A DNA stretch of 64,000 nt. Source: Takakia lepidozioides. Taxonomy: Eukaryota > Streptophyta > Takakiopsida > Takakiales > Takakiaceae. The notes under the pieces were generated by a model, which saw only the letters and a program-made list of their open reading frames with translations, was not told the DNA's origin and searched no databases. Numbering within the stretch: the stretch's first letter is position 1; each line of letters begins with the position of its first letter. Both the position numbers and the translations under genes were made by a program. Below, in pieces: positions 21,509-32,599 of this stretch. Location: NCBI GenBank assembly GCA_030704615.1, contig CM060733.1:22504001-22568000 (forward strand), given 5' to 3'.

Positions 21509-24500
21509 TCAGTACTGTTCGCTCCTTGGTCGCCAGCAGGTGCGCCCTCGGACAATTTCGGCATTCTCTCCCTGAGTGCGAAGTAAATGAGTAAATTGGT
21601 TACGAGTCTCCACCGCCATTCCAGACCTTCCGAGCTCGGAGGTGATACCCTCGTCTGCAGGACTTCCTTTCATGTTCAAATGCTCTCGAGAGCAAGCATT
21701 TCCGTTTGTGTTTGCCTGCGCAGTTTGTGGCGCAGTGTCTGTTGCCTCGGGTCTTGTGAGGGACTCCACAACGTCAGAGCTGGTGCATTCCCGTCGGTAT
21801 TCCAGCGTCAGGCTAGTCAGTTGATGAGTCTCAAAGTTTCGTGGCGGAACACTCTGCAACATTACCCCGTTGCAACTTTAGCATCTTGAAGATAGAGGTC
21901 TATCATCTTTGGGACTAGTAAAAGACCGAATCCAAGTGCGAACTATACTAAAAAACTTCCTCGTGGAAAAGTTGATTGGAGCGATTTCTTTTGTTCCTGT
22001 GGAAAGCAGATTCCGTTTGTTCAAATTGTACCTGTAGTACCCAGCCGATGTACTTGAGGTTGCTCACATGTTGATTTACGTCCAAATCTCCTCTGCAAGA
22101 CTGCAGCCCAACAAAATACACCATAAGACCCGCGTTCTATGTACACCTGATATAAACATTTGCTTAGTTTGAAGGAATTGCACTAGAAACATCACCATGA
22201 GTTTAGAATCACTGCAGTTAGAAGGCAAGGATAGAAGGCAAGGACAGGTCCATTGTCTATCAATGAGAGCTCGACGTATGACGCCCCCAGTGACATTGGA
22301 GGTTAGGTGTAGTCTGACAGGAACTTACAGTGAGGTTAGAGCTTTTGAATTCGGCTGTGTCGTCAGTCAGTTTGACAATCTTCGGGCAAATTTGAGACGG
22401 AAGGAAAGCCGAGCGGGTCTCAATGAAGCATGGTTCAATCTCCGCTCTAACTTCGTCAGGAATCTTGGAGAGGCGTCGGGTGTCTTCATGCATCATCACC
22501 CAGGTACTGCACAATCCATACAACCAAACAGCCTAATATGAGTCTTAGATTAATTAATTTATATAGAGTTTGAATCACAGGTACTAAGCAATACCAGTTA
22601 ACTTCTATACATACGACAATTTTGTTTTGCACTTTACATGCTAAAGTAGCTAAGTTGCAAGTTTTACTTGGAAGTAGAAAAAATCGTGAACGTCATGTAC
22701 CTGGTTGCACGAGCAAGGACCTCGCCGGTTTGATAGCTCCGCATCACCCAGTCGCGTCGCATTCCATTTTTGCCAGCGCTCGCAACCCATGTGTCTATCT
22801 CCACTACTTCAGGCCTGCACGACAAACATAGAGCAGTAGGCTTAGCTACCAGTGTCCACTTTTCCACTTTTCCATAGAGAAGTCACTCCTTCTCTTGCAT
22901 GAGGTAAATCAAGCTACAACAGCGCAATATCCAGAGGGCCCGGGCTGGAAACAGAAAGGGACGGCCTGCATCCCATGACCGACCTAGGAGGTGGGTAAAG
23001 GGGTCTGTCTCTTCATGACAACCTCCACAACCGCTGGATGGACAGGGGCCCTCCACCTCTCAATCAAAACGAACACGCTTCTCAGACAATAAGACAGTCG
23101 AATCATTTGGTTAGCCTCGTGGCCAGATCTCGACTGCAAATACCAACTGCAGTACCGTACCACTGACGGGGCCCGGAGGTTCATTCCACCGTCGTTCTCT
23201 ATTTTACTACAGTCGTACTCCACACAGCTTCGGAGTTATTAACTTCTGGCAGAAAATGTGTGAGCCGAATATCTCGACAACATTGGGCACGAAGATCAAT
23301 GCATGGAGTTACCACCCATTCCGCAGGAGGGCATGCATAAAATACTCGGTAATGGCGCCCGATTACCATACGTGATTGGTTGTAAGTGACGTCAGGATTC
23401 AGGAGAATAATTAAGGAAAATAATATACCCCATAATGGAATTACGTTGGGCCAAGCGACTACTGTGGCCGCTAAGTTCTAGGTGTCTGTAGGCAGGTTCA
23501 CACGGCAAAAATCCGTCCGTCCCATCCGGACGTGGCGGCTGCAGCGGGTGTGGCGGGCCGGGGTCCACCCTTGAGGAACGCGATGGCGAGGAAGGGACGG
23601 ACGGCCTGGCCACTGTAGGTACTTCCCGCTGTCCGTCGCTGTCCGTCCCATCCCTCATTCCTTCTCCCTGGCTATCGTGGCTAAAACATGTGTGTAGGGT
23701 TTAGCCCGAGGGCTCTTTATGAGAGCTTCTCTTGCTAAACTTATATGTTGCGTCACGTGTGTACTATCGCGTGTGAACATGTTGCACCGTCAGTCCCGTC
23801 CGTCCCCCCTCCACACTTGCGGAGGGCCCACCACTATGGCTAGATGGGACGGACGGATTTTTGCCGTGTGAACCTGCCTTGTGGCAGGTGCTACGGAGAG
23901 ATTCAAAGCTGGCTGTATCAACGCAAGAAGAGGACGAACACGTTGTACACGGCCCTGACAATGGGGTTCACGTCGATCTTAAGGTGACTGCTGGTAACTA
24001 AGTTAGAGCAACTGTGCGTAGACCATCATCGCGTCATTCAAAACAAATGAAGACACAATGGAAGCTTACCAGGCAGGGTACCTCTCGACTTCCACATGCA
24101 TTTTTGTCACCACCCAGATTAGTCGGCAACGATTCATAGCGCGTGTTGCTCCAAAGCCATCCCCGCTTATACCTAATAGTGACACGTGACAAAGTGCCAT
24201 TTCCTGCAGATCAACGCTACAACTATGAGCCCACTTCGATCCATCTCTAAGGACTTTGACAGGGTCATTTTGAGGAACAAAAATTGATTGTGCAGAGATT
24301 TCTTTTCCTTCTTGTAATACTAGATCAGAAGCTAGTTTTTCAAAATGAATTGGAGATGTATGCAATCTAGATGTTCGGGAGGCGTATCACAATCAAGAGT
24401 TGCCTGGGCGAACTCGTACAAATTTACGGCCTAGACACTGAGCAGTCAGGCTGCCCCATGTGGAATTGTAACTCAGACCTGTGTCTCACCTGTGTAAGTT

Positions 24501-25266
24501 CAATGTGAAAATTAAGGCTGACCTTCTATTGCACAATCGAAACGGTCTACATGTCAGGAAGAACGAGCATGTCTGAGAGGTTATCACTCACTTGAAATAG
24601 ACTAAACAAAGTCTCAATCGACGTTGCCTTGTCTGAGCCCACTTCATAAGACCGAATTACAAATATCTGTCTGTACATCAAGCAAGCCTCCACGAAACCT
24701 CCTTGGCGCAATTTATGCAAGGGGACCATCTCTTTTCTTCTTCTCTCTGTTTCCTCCAAGCTTCTTGGCTTCTGGTGTTTAGCGCCTTGAGATGTGAGAA
24801 CCTCGCCCAAGGTGGCCGAGAAGCCTGAAGACCGTCCTGCATGAAGAGGAGCAGAACTGCTCCCTGTACCGAACCAACCCTTGGCGGAAGTCAAGTCATC
24901 GGAAAGCCTTCCAAATTCCCACAAGGAATTTTCATTCAGCTCTGTTGGTTCCAATAGAGTTGCATGGATGCCTTGATATTTTTGTTTGGAGGAGGATGAC
25001 CATGTTGATGTGGGTGTCCCCGAAAACGGTAGCGACTGTTGGACTTCTGAGGAAGCCAACTTCCTCACCGGTGTTGTGATTCCAGAAACTGATTTCCACG
25101 AAACTATTGAGTTCAACAGAGCCTCCATGGCAATATAATCAGCAGGAGAATATAATCGGCCGCCTTGGATTCTTTGAATTGAAGCTTGAACTCGTACAGA
25201 GCTCTCTATCTGTCTCAATGACTTGAAGTGTGCAAGTTTTGCAAATCCGTTGAATCCCAGTTTCAC
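21509..25266 (-). CDS. FAT: Plastid fatty acyl-ACP thioesterase (FatA/FatB family), six exons
   Basis: Hydrolyses acyl-ACP to release free fatty acids from plastid fatty acid synthesis. Predicted exons are 25266-24592, 24203-24070, 22814-22701, 22506-22329, 22100-22032 and 21853-21509. All introns are GT-AG, every phase matches, and the product is about 504 residues. Family landmarks in order: MYRQIFVIRSYEVGSDK in exon 1, GDGFGATRAM and LIWVVTKMHVEVERYPAW in exon 2, VVEIDTWV and GKNGMRRDW in exon 3, TRRLSKIPDEVRAEIEP in exon 4, GDLDVNQHVSNLKYIGWVL in exon 5, SVPP and TLEYRREC in exon 6. The catalytic Asp/Asn/His of DVNQH and the Glu/Cys of RREC are present. The first roughly 190 residues are poorly conserved and contain a likely transit peptide. 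The start at 25266 is the first Met in frame. Intron 2 (about 1.25 kb) holds a MITE. The FatA/FatB class is undecided; EYRREC leans to FatB. Confidence 0.95.
23490..23879. mobile_element. 390-bp MITE with 37-bp perfect inverted repeats, in thioesterase intron 2
   Basis: Bases 23490-23526 and 23843-23879 are exact reverse complements, starting AGGCAGGTTCACACGG. The interior is GC-rich and noncoding, with internal CCGTCCGTCCC repeats. Flanks are TGT on both sides, compatible with a 3-bp target duplication. The GTTCACACGG word recalls PIF/Harbinger termini, but that is from memory. The element is away from both splice sites. Confidence 0.88.
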
Positions 25267-25375
25267 TCCTATACTCTACTCTTTCGCTCTTTCAATTCTC
25301 TACAGCTCAATCGCTCCCTGTGTATCTGAGAACGGGATCAAGATACAGCGCCTCCAATGCTATTTCTAGGCAGCT

Positions 25376-25377
<2 letters not shown>

Positions 25378-25410
<33 letters not shown>
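25378..25410. repeat. (TC)n microsatellite upstream of the thioesterase start
   Basis: About 16 TC units, reading GA on the coding strand, roughly 110 bp upstream of the predicted start codon and probably in the 5' untranslated region or promoter. GA tracts are common at plant core promoters; any role here is inferred. Confidence 0.85.
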
Positions 25411-25415
<5 letters not shown>

Positions 25416-26802
25416 GACTGTACTCGACCTCTAACTCTCCTTGCTTGCTGTAAAGCCTGTGTATATTATGTCTCTGATGGAGTGGCTGTACTAGCAGCTG
25501 GACGTCTCTGCTTTTGCTTCTGCGGATGTTCTCAACTATGGATGCAAGGAGAGCAGGACCGTTATGTAGGCGCAAGCCGTTGACGTGAGTCGTCTTCCAA
25601 CTAACACGCTTGTTCAACACCCGACCCACCCCTCCCACTTTGCGTTTACTTCCACACAAGGCACTCGCTCCAGACATCCGACCGGGTGATCACAGGGTCT
25701 ATGACCATTTGGCAAGCGCGAAAAGTTTGCGGGACCCGGGGAGATGCCGGGAGCAGTTGGGGCAGTAATGGCAGGCTTTGACATGCTGACGAAAGTCGTC
25801 GACAGTAGTCAACACGGACGACCTCTCTTCTCTTTTTGCCCCCCTCAACCCCACACTTCCGAGCAGCTCCTCCCTTCTACTTACTCGGTGTGAAAATGCT
25901 TCCGCTCCCAACACCACGCCGCCTCGCCGCCACCCTCCGCGATTCCGGGCTGCTACAGTCGAAGGGATCACAACACTGCCCTCTATCACTATTACAACAT
26001 TCATAAAACATTGCAGGAGCTACATGTGGCTGAGTGGTACTGCCATGGAAGCTACAATGTTCGGCTTAGCTTGGTGGGTATTGTGAACCTCCAGAAAGGA
26101 AATGATTACCTTCCTGCAGGTTGTGTTTTATTGTTTGTCGACTGATTCGGTTAGTTAAGTCCCTAATTGTAGAAGTAACCTTAATAAAAATGTTTTATCT
26201 GGACAGCACCTACCAATACAGGTAGTGTATGGGCTGGCTTCATCTCGCCTCTGGGCACTCTTGACCCATCCTCTGTCCCGTTGTCTTACCTTCTTCAGGC
26301 AGTAGCTGATACTTATTAGAGTAGTTTGATTTCCTATTGTTAATATATCTAGCTCTATGAGATTTTGTTTTTCTTCTTGGGGACAGTTTTACAGTCACCC
26401 CATTTGGGTCTTTTTTTAGATCTATGCGGTTGAGCTTATGTTGGAACTAATGTAAACTTCAATTATTTTCTAGAGGTAGTTTCATATATATCAGAAAATG
26501 GGAGTTGATTTTCTAGCAAAGAGGAGAAAACAGGGGCGTGACACAAACTTAGGCATGCCGTTTATGTAGATAGGAGATAAATTTGAAATTTGAAACTAAA
26601 TTTTAATGTCTTTATGCATAATCTTTTTATTTGGTTATAAGTTTGACACCCAACCCTCGTGCTGAATTTTTATTGGATGAATTTATTTATTTATTTTATA
26701 TATTAGTATTTTTCTAATTTAATATGTATTCAAGAATATCAATGAAAACTTATTTAATAATATCAAATAATATTTACATTCATCCATCAATGGACGCAGT
26801 GG
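25411..26802. other. Thioesterase upstream region, then AT-rich spacer
   Basis: 25411-26050 is likely promoter and upstream sequence of the thioesterase gene. Open frames on the minus strand (25677-25366, 26004-25699) have no recognisable features. 26560-26800 is AT-rich. No gene, RNA or repeat was recognised. Confidence 0.4.
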
Positions 26803-26810
26803 CTGATGCT

Positions 26811-26967
26811 CAGTGTTTTGTTTTTCACTTTTCCAAAATCGTTGGCAGGGCGACATGTAGATTCTACCCAACGCCCATGTGGCGAGAATAACGAGGTGAC
26901 AGAGCTGGAAAAGAGGCTGTATTCCAGGTCGAAATCTGGCGATTATTCGCCAGAAAAAAAAACACTG
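26811..26967. mobile_element. 157-bp hAT MITE with 8-bp target duplication
   Basis: Starts CAGTGTTTTGTTTTT and ends AAAAAAAAACACTG. Both sides are flanked by CTGATGCT (26803-26810 and 26968-26975), a perfect 8-bp target duplication. Noncoding. Confidence 0.93.
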
Positions 26968-26975
26968 CTGATGCT

Positions 26976-28740
26976 CGGGCCACACAGGACGGTGCCACAC
27001 TACCTCTACGCTAGGCATTCCTGGCTGGCACCGTTTGGATGGAAGAGATGTGGCCTAGAGCCGACGGCTTAGATCCACCTAGGAGATTCACAGGCACTTT
27101 TCATTCCTTATCCTTTTTCGTGGACTACTTGCATTGGCTGCGCAATGTTCACCTCCATAACGCAAAGCCCTCTGCAGAACGCAGCTCCTATAACGCAGGA
27201 GGTCGGCGCAAAACGTTGTCAGATCGTCCCTAGGCTAGCGCCACTGCGTCCGGGCAACCGAGTTCTCCAACGCGAGGGGAACTGCGTTATGCAGCCGAAC
27301 ACACGGGTAGCGCGCACTAGATCAGGGACGTCCACGCGTCCCATGTCATTTTCAAGTCTGTTGTGTGCCGTTGGATTATCCAGCGTTGTGGGCCGTTGGA
27401 TTACACGGGATCTCAATCACTCCTAGTTTGCCACCTACTCAATGCATTGGGGACGGCAGGCAATGTGGCCGTAACGCAGCCGCCGTCGATCAACTTCGCG
27501 GGGCCTCCGTTCAGCTGCGAACGGGGCCTTTGCCCTGTGGCCCGGCTATCACGTGAATGCGGGCCCTGGCCGGCGCCTTACATTTGTGACCAGCCTACAA
27601 CCTGGCGGGGGTGCTTACACAAATGTAACCGCCCTAGGGTGCTGACACAGATATAAATTAAGCTATAGAGAAAAGAAACGTTCTCTCGGTGCTTCACGCA
27701 CGGTAAGGTAACTTGGGCATTCCACGTCGTTCCTCATAAGGAACCTGTGCCCATCTGCAGATCTAAGGTCAACGGATCCACTCCAGACATCTACATTCAT
27801 GTAGCAACGGAACCCCATACGGAACATGTGCCCAGGAGTGGGGCACTCAAGATATGAGGTCATTCCATACGAACGCCAACAAAAACCCCTTGGAGCCCAA
27901 GAGCATAAGAAGAACCGCCCGCGGGCCCCGGCCAACAACCACGTGGGAGACTTTCAACTTTAACTTTTCCTGTTGTTTCTTTTTTTAACTAGGACCTCCG
28001 AGATTTGAAGCATTGAATGCTGGATCAATAAAATAAAATAAAATAAAATAATGGATATATGTATTTAATAATACCTCTAGAAACTGTAAACGTATGTGGT
28101 GCCAAATCAAACTAACACCATAAGCTTCCTGATGTCATGATGCTAGTGGATCAAGCAAACTAGGACAAGGGACAAAGGAGCCCACCGCAGGTGCCAAGGG
28201 GCCCGGGCAGACGGACGACGATGTCAAGCAAGGACTGAAATGTGCAGAGGGAGGAAATTATTGATATGGGATATCATTGTTGCGGGACACTGCGAAATTA
28301 TTGCTATTGGAAATATGGGGCCGTGAGGTGTCCTATAGGCACCAGTGTCCCGGGACGTCCCCCATGTCCCACTTGTCGATTTCTAGTTTTGATGAGGGCT
28401 ATATCTGCTGAAGCCCGCAGCCCACCAGGGGGTTTGATGGCATTGACGCACGATGACAGCATCATGGCAAGCGCTGCATGATCAACGAGGCACGAGGCCT
28501 TCCAAAATCACTCTATCTTTGTTGATTTGGTCTGGGTTATTTTTTCTAATATATGTCCAGGGCCTCCATCCCCTGTTTTCGGGGAAAAAAAGAAAAAAAT
28601 ATTATGTGGTGGCGGGAGGAGAGGGACAAACTAAATGGGTATTGCTCACAAGCTGTGATGGGGGAAGGAAAGTGGAAAAAACGTACATTTTTGTTTGTGC
28701 CATGGTATGGACATAACATCACTACTTGTTCTCAACCTCG
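26976..28740. other. No gene recognised; (AAAAT)n at 28026-28055
   Basis: Mixed-composition sequence with repeated words such as CATAACGC/TAACGCAG (27155-27300) and a small hairpin TTACATTTGTG / CACAAATGTAA (27578 and 27619). A short pentanucleotide array lies at 28026-28055. Open frames show no domain. Confidence 0.4.
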
Positions 28741-28748
28741 GTCTTTAC

Positions 28749-29686
28749 CAGTGTTGTGCAGGTTCTGACTTCTTAAGGAACCTGCCGGGTCCGGGTGCGG
28801 GTTTTTTTTTCGGAGCCAAGTCCGGGTCCGGATCCGGGTTTTTGAAATTTGGAAAATCCGGGTCCGGGTTCGGGTCCGGGTTTGTCAACACGGACTCGGG
28901 TTAGGGTCCGGGTAGTTGTTGGGAAATATTAGCGGGTTCACGGGTTCGGATCCGGGTCCTAATTTATTGATTAAATAAATTAGAAAAATAAGATTAATTA
29001 GGTATAAATTTATTTTTGGTTGGAAAAAACTTTAAATCCTAATAATGAATTTTATTTTAAGAGACATTCCTTCAAAATATACCATGAATATGAATATGTA
29101 TACCATGAATAAGAATTAAATTAAGTTTGAGTTCCATTTTCTATTTTTCAATATCAATTCTTTAAACATGTTAAGAATAGTAATATGCCTCAAGGGTAGA
29201 TCACTATAGCATGGATGTGTGGGATCTGGCATAATAATAATATATGACGTCTCCTTTGGGAGGTGTAAATTATGGTCCCAGAGGGCACAACTTTGTGACA
29301 TCACTCCGGTGATTGAACCCACAACCGCTTTTGAGGTGGTATGTGGGCATTACCACTGGGCTACAACGTGGTGGGGCTGGCTGCTGCTGCCTATTACTGC
29401 TCGTCCCCTCCACACATATGACAAAACCTACCAGATCTAAGGTGGACCCCGTATGCCCCATCTAAATTTAAGTCCTGGACCCTGACCCGCTACATTGGCC
29501 CACGGGTAGCGGGTTTAACGGGTTCTGGACCCAGCAGGCGGGTCCGGTTCCGGGTTTATTTTAGAAATGAATCCTGGTTAGGGTCCGGGTTTTTTTGTGA
29601 TACCACGGGTCCGGGTGCGGATCCGGGTAACCCGGATCCTAACTCGCCGGGTACCCGCCTTCAAAACCCGGACCCGCACAACACTG
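28749..29686. mobile_element. 938-bp non-autonomous hAT element with 8-bp target duplication
   Basis: The left end begins CAGTGTTGTGCAGGTTC; the right end on the minus strand begins CAGTGTTGTGCGGGTCC. Both ends are flanked by GTCTTTAC (28741-28748 and 29687-29694). The subterminal regions are packed with CGGGTCCGGGT-type repeats (28780-28960 and 29500-29670), which are inverted relative to each other. There is no transposase. The interior carries a SINE copy at 29245-29385. Confidence 0.95.
29245..29385 (-). mobile_element. tRNA-derived SINE, copy 1
   Basis: On the minus strand, an A-box-like GTAGCCCAGTGG (29364-29353) is followed about 30 bp later by a B-box GGGTTCAATCACC (29320-29308), the spacing of a polymerase III promoter. 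The sequence then shares GTGTCACAAAG-like and GGAGACGTCA words with copy 2 at 33385-33555. It lies inside a hAT element. Confidence 0.7.
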
Positions 29687-29876
29687 GTCTTTACTATGTG
29701 GGCTTGTGAATGGTGTCTATCACCATTGGGATGGGAAGGGAGGAGGGAAACTGGCTATTTCTCAAAAGCTGTTATGGGCAAGTTTGATTGAAAGCGTAAT
29801 TTAGAACCCTCGCCTTATCTTTAGAAGTGAAGGTGTATCTTTGCACAGATGGAAAAACAAACAAAATCTTTTGTAT

Positions 29877-29983
29877 AGAGGAAGGCCCGGAGTGGAGGGT
29901 GCTCCTTGAATTTTATGCCCAGGCCCCAGACCGAGGCCATAGTGCATAAATTTCAAGGAGTGCTAGACACAAGGGTCTTCCTC
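29877..29983. repeat. 107-bp imperfect inverted repeat
   Basis: Left arm AGAGGAAGGCCC ... TGCTCCTTGAATTTTATGC, right arm GCATAAATTTCAAGGAGTGC ... GGGTCTTCCTCT. Possibly a small MITE; no clear target duplication. Confidence 0.5.
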
Positions 29984-30037
29984 TCCATAAAAAAAATGGG
30001 ATGACTTCTTTTTCCTTTCATCATTTCTTTTGGTTTG

Positions 30038-31290
30038 CACTAGACATAGGATGGGAGTGGAATGCGCGTGTGAGCCTTGCCCATACGATCGCCTGAATTA
30101 GCACAATGGAAGCGCTGGACTCGTACCTAGGCTTGCCGGAGACAGGGCGCCCTTGGCGGGGCCTGAAGTCAAATCGCCACCCCCTCAGCCTCGCCTTTGT
30201 GCCAGTTTATGGAATAAAACATTAGACATTTCCATTGATTGCACATCGACGGCGAGTAGCTTAATGACAAGATCATTTCTTTTTCCTCGTTGGGGATGTG
30301 GGATTCAAACCGTGGCCAAGGTGCAATTCATCTGAAATAGTCAATGATTTAAAGTACTTAAGATGAATTTTTTGTATCTCCAAAATAATTCGAAAACCTT
30401 GAAGCGGATCTCTGCTCCCCCCTTCCCATTCTCCGCTCTTCCGTTCCCACATATATACCGCTCCCCCGCTCCCCCGCTTTGCTCCCTTGCTCCCTTGTGG
30501 TGCTCCTCTGGTACTGCTTCCGCTCCCCCGGATTTGGGATTGCTCCCCCCTGTGCTCCCCTGTTATTACCAATGTTGGTCTGGTTTTAGGCGTAGGACAT
30601 ACCAGACTAGCCCCATCACAAAACTTCCATACTAGTCTATAGAATGGTGGATGTATTTTTTTCCAGATATTGGTATGAGTATGAGTATCATGACCACAAT
30701 ACCAGCTGGTATGAGTATCAATTCTGGTATCATTCCAAAGCCATCTTGACTTACAGGTTTATCACATATCAAGTGGATAAATATAAAATAAATATAAACA
30801 ATTACATGTATGTACACATAAATTAGTATAGTACACATACCAGATTAAATGAGGAAGGAGGGGGGTTACTAGTATTGGGGCTGGTATGAGAGATACCAGC
30901 CTGGTCTGGTATATGACCTGGTATGTAGAACTTAAAAGACCAGGCTGGTCTGGTCCTTGATACTCGGGTTGATACCAGCATTGATACTCGGGTCTGATAC
31001 CCAACCAGACCTACACTGGTTATTACTTCCGCTCCCCCGTGTTCGTGCTCCCCTGTTAGGGGCCGCGGAAACACAGGGAAGCAGTAATAGGGCATAAATA
31101 CAAGGGAGCAGTAACAGGGGAACGTAATGCAATAACAGAGGAACAGAGAACAGGGGAGCGACGCAGCAGGAACAAGGGAGCAAAGGCCAGGGAACATGGA
31201 GTGAGTGCAGGCCTCAGGAAAGGCCCCTCATGCCGGCCCGCAGTCAAACCCCCACCCCATGCGCATTCAACTCCCATCCTGTGTCTAGTG
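30038..31290. mobile_element. Inverted-repeat element with 30-bp ends, class unknown
   Basis: Bases 30038-30067 and 31261-31290 are inverted copies differing at two of 30 positions, starting CACTAGACAYAGGATGGGAG. The flanking 3-mers (TTG and TGT) do not match, so I do not call it CACTA. The interior has a tRNA-like A-box TAGCACAATGG near 30100, CGCTCCCCC-rich repeats, and a later hAT insertion at 30570-31018. Confidence 0.55.
30570..31018. mobile_element. 449-bp hAT element with 8-bp target duplication
   Basis: The left end is CAATGTTGGTCTGGTT; the right end on the minus strand is CAGTGTAGGTCTGGTT. Both are flanked by GTTATTAC (30562-30569 and 31019-31026). The interior is rich in GGTATGAGTATC / GATACCAG words in both orientations. 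Noncoding; nested in the 30038-31290 element. Confidence 0.94.
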
Positions 31291-31314
31291 TGTTTTTTTT
31301 TATGATAAAAAGAA

Positions 31315-31838
31315 ATGGGACTAGTGAAGGAAAAGATCTTGGAGATAAAAGATAGGGAAATGTCGGAGGTATGCATTAGACGGAGTGTAATCGGCATTGT
31401 GAATTATACTTTTTGGCCTTGCCTTTCTAAGGCAGGACTACGCAAAGGGTTTGAGCCGCTTTAGCACCGATACTCTCGATTAGACTACCAATTTCATCGA
31501 GACAGTTGTCAAAAAGAATATTCTTTTTTTAGATGAATGATATCCGTTCGTTGGTCAAGAAGGTGACGCGATGGATGTTTGCAAGGATGTATGCATGATT
31601 TATGAAGGTGCTGAATGACGGTTATATCAGTGCTCAGGGTTGGCAAGGGTTGTATTGAAGAAGGGGAAGGTGCAGCTGTTTCGTGACGGCAATCCCATGG
31701 TCTACAGTGGGGCAGTGGATCGTGTGGTAGGCAGGCCTCGTTTTGTAATGCTCTATGTACTAGTGAAGGAAAAGATCTTGAAGGTAAGAGATAAGGAAAT
31801 GCAGGAGGTGTGCTAAGGAGTGTAATCGCATTGTGCAT
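31315..31838. repeat. Pair of diverged direct repeats, about 90 bp
   Basis: ACTAGTGAAGGAAAAGATCT starts a repeat at 31319 and again at 31758. Both copies continue through GGAAATG, GGAGGTRTGC and GTGTAATCG to GCATTGTG. The second copy is interrupted by the MITE at 31841; the first retains the uninterrupted sequence. Confidence 0.85.
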
Positions 31839-31840
31839 TA

Positions 31841-32209
31841 GGGTAAGTTGGCCTATGACCGAACAGGCGTCCATGACCGAACACGCCATTAACACTTCTG
31901 TCAGTACCTATGACCATGCAGTGCTGGTCCCAAGACTATCCATTTTTGCCACTTGGTGAACAATCATTTGATATAACCCCCCAAAAAGTGTGAGTGGTCA
32001 TAGGGCTCTTGGTGTATACAAGCATTCTGATTGGTTCGACTTTGAAACCCTACAACTTTGTGTAGGATTCATGAAATCAAGTAGTTCCATGTTTGTAGGT
32101 TGCCCCATATGTGGGACACCTTATGAAATCTACCTGAGGTAAAAATGACAAAAATTCATCGTTAGTTTTTTCACCATCGTTATTTGAACGGTCATAGGCC
32201 AACATACCC
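31841..32209. mobile_element. 369-bp Stowaway/mariner-like MITE at a TA site
   Basis: The ends are GGGTAAGTTGGCCTATGACC and, inverted, GGGTATGTTGGCCTATGACC, with one mismatch over 21 bp. TA flanks both sides (31839-31840, 32210-32211). The paralogous sequence at 31392-31416 reads straight across as ATTGTGAATTATACTTTTT, which serves as an unoccupied site. Confidence 0.9.
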
Positions 32210-32599
32210 TATACTTTTTTGGAAATGCCCTCGTACGTAGTATTATGCTGTATAACGAAACAATATTAACGAAGAGAAATCAGCCCCAGTTCTTTACGTA
32301 GGGAAAAAGAACGTCCAGTTCTTCTTTGTTTGGGGGACCTACAATGATATGGTTGAAAAGAGACATCATATTTTAATGTCATTACTTGTTCTCAAAATGG
32401 TTCTTTTGTTAGGATGGCTTGTGAGATCGTCATGGGACTCTCTCCGAAGTCACATTCGGTAAACAAAATTACAAATACTTACACACATGACGTTTGCAGC
32501 CTAGACAGTAGCAGGGTGACAGGGATGGGACGTACGGACACAAAAACCTATGTCAAGTAACAAACAAAACAGTGGTAACTTAAAGGCGATATGGACAGT

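Noticed and set aside
25699-26004. Minus-strand 101-codon ORF upstream of the thioesterase as an extra exon
   Set aside because: No similarity to thioesterase N-termini and no in-phase splice pair with exon 1, which has its own Met.
27663-27938. Minus-strand 91-codon ORF
   Set aside because: No conserved feature; overlaps imperfect repeats and lies in a region without other gene signals.
30086-30190. tRNA gene, from the A-box TAGCACAATGG and anticodon-like GGACTCGTA
   Set aside because: No complete cloverleaf: the B-box lacks a base and the acceptor stem does not pair. At most a tRNA-like repeat.
30038-31290. CACTA element, because the ends read CACTAG
   Set aside because: The 3-bp flanks (TTG and TGT) do not match and the termini lack the usual CACTA subterminal pattern. 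Kept only as an unclassified inverted-repeat element.
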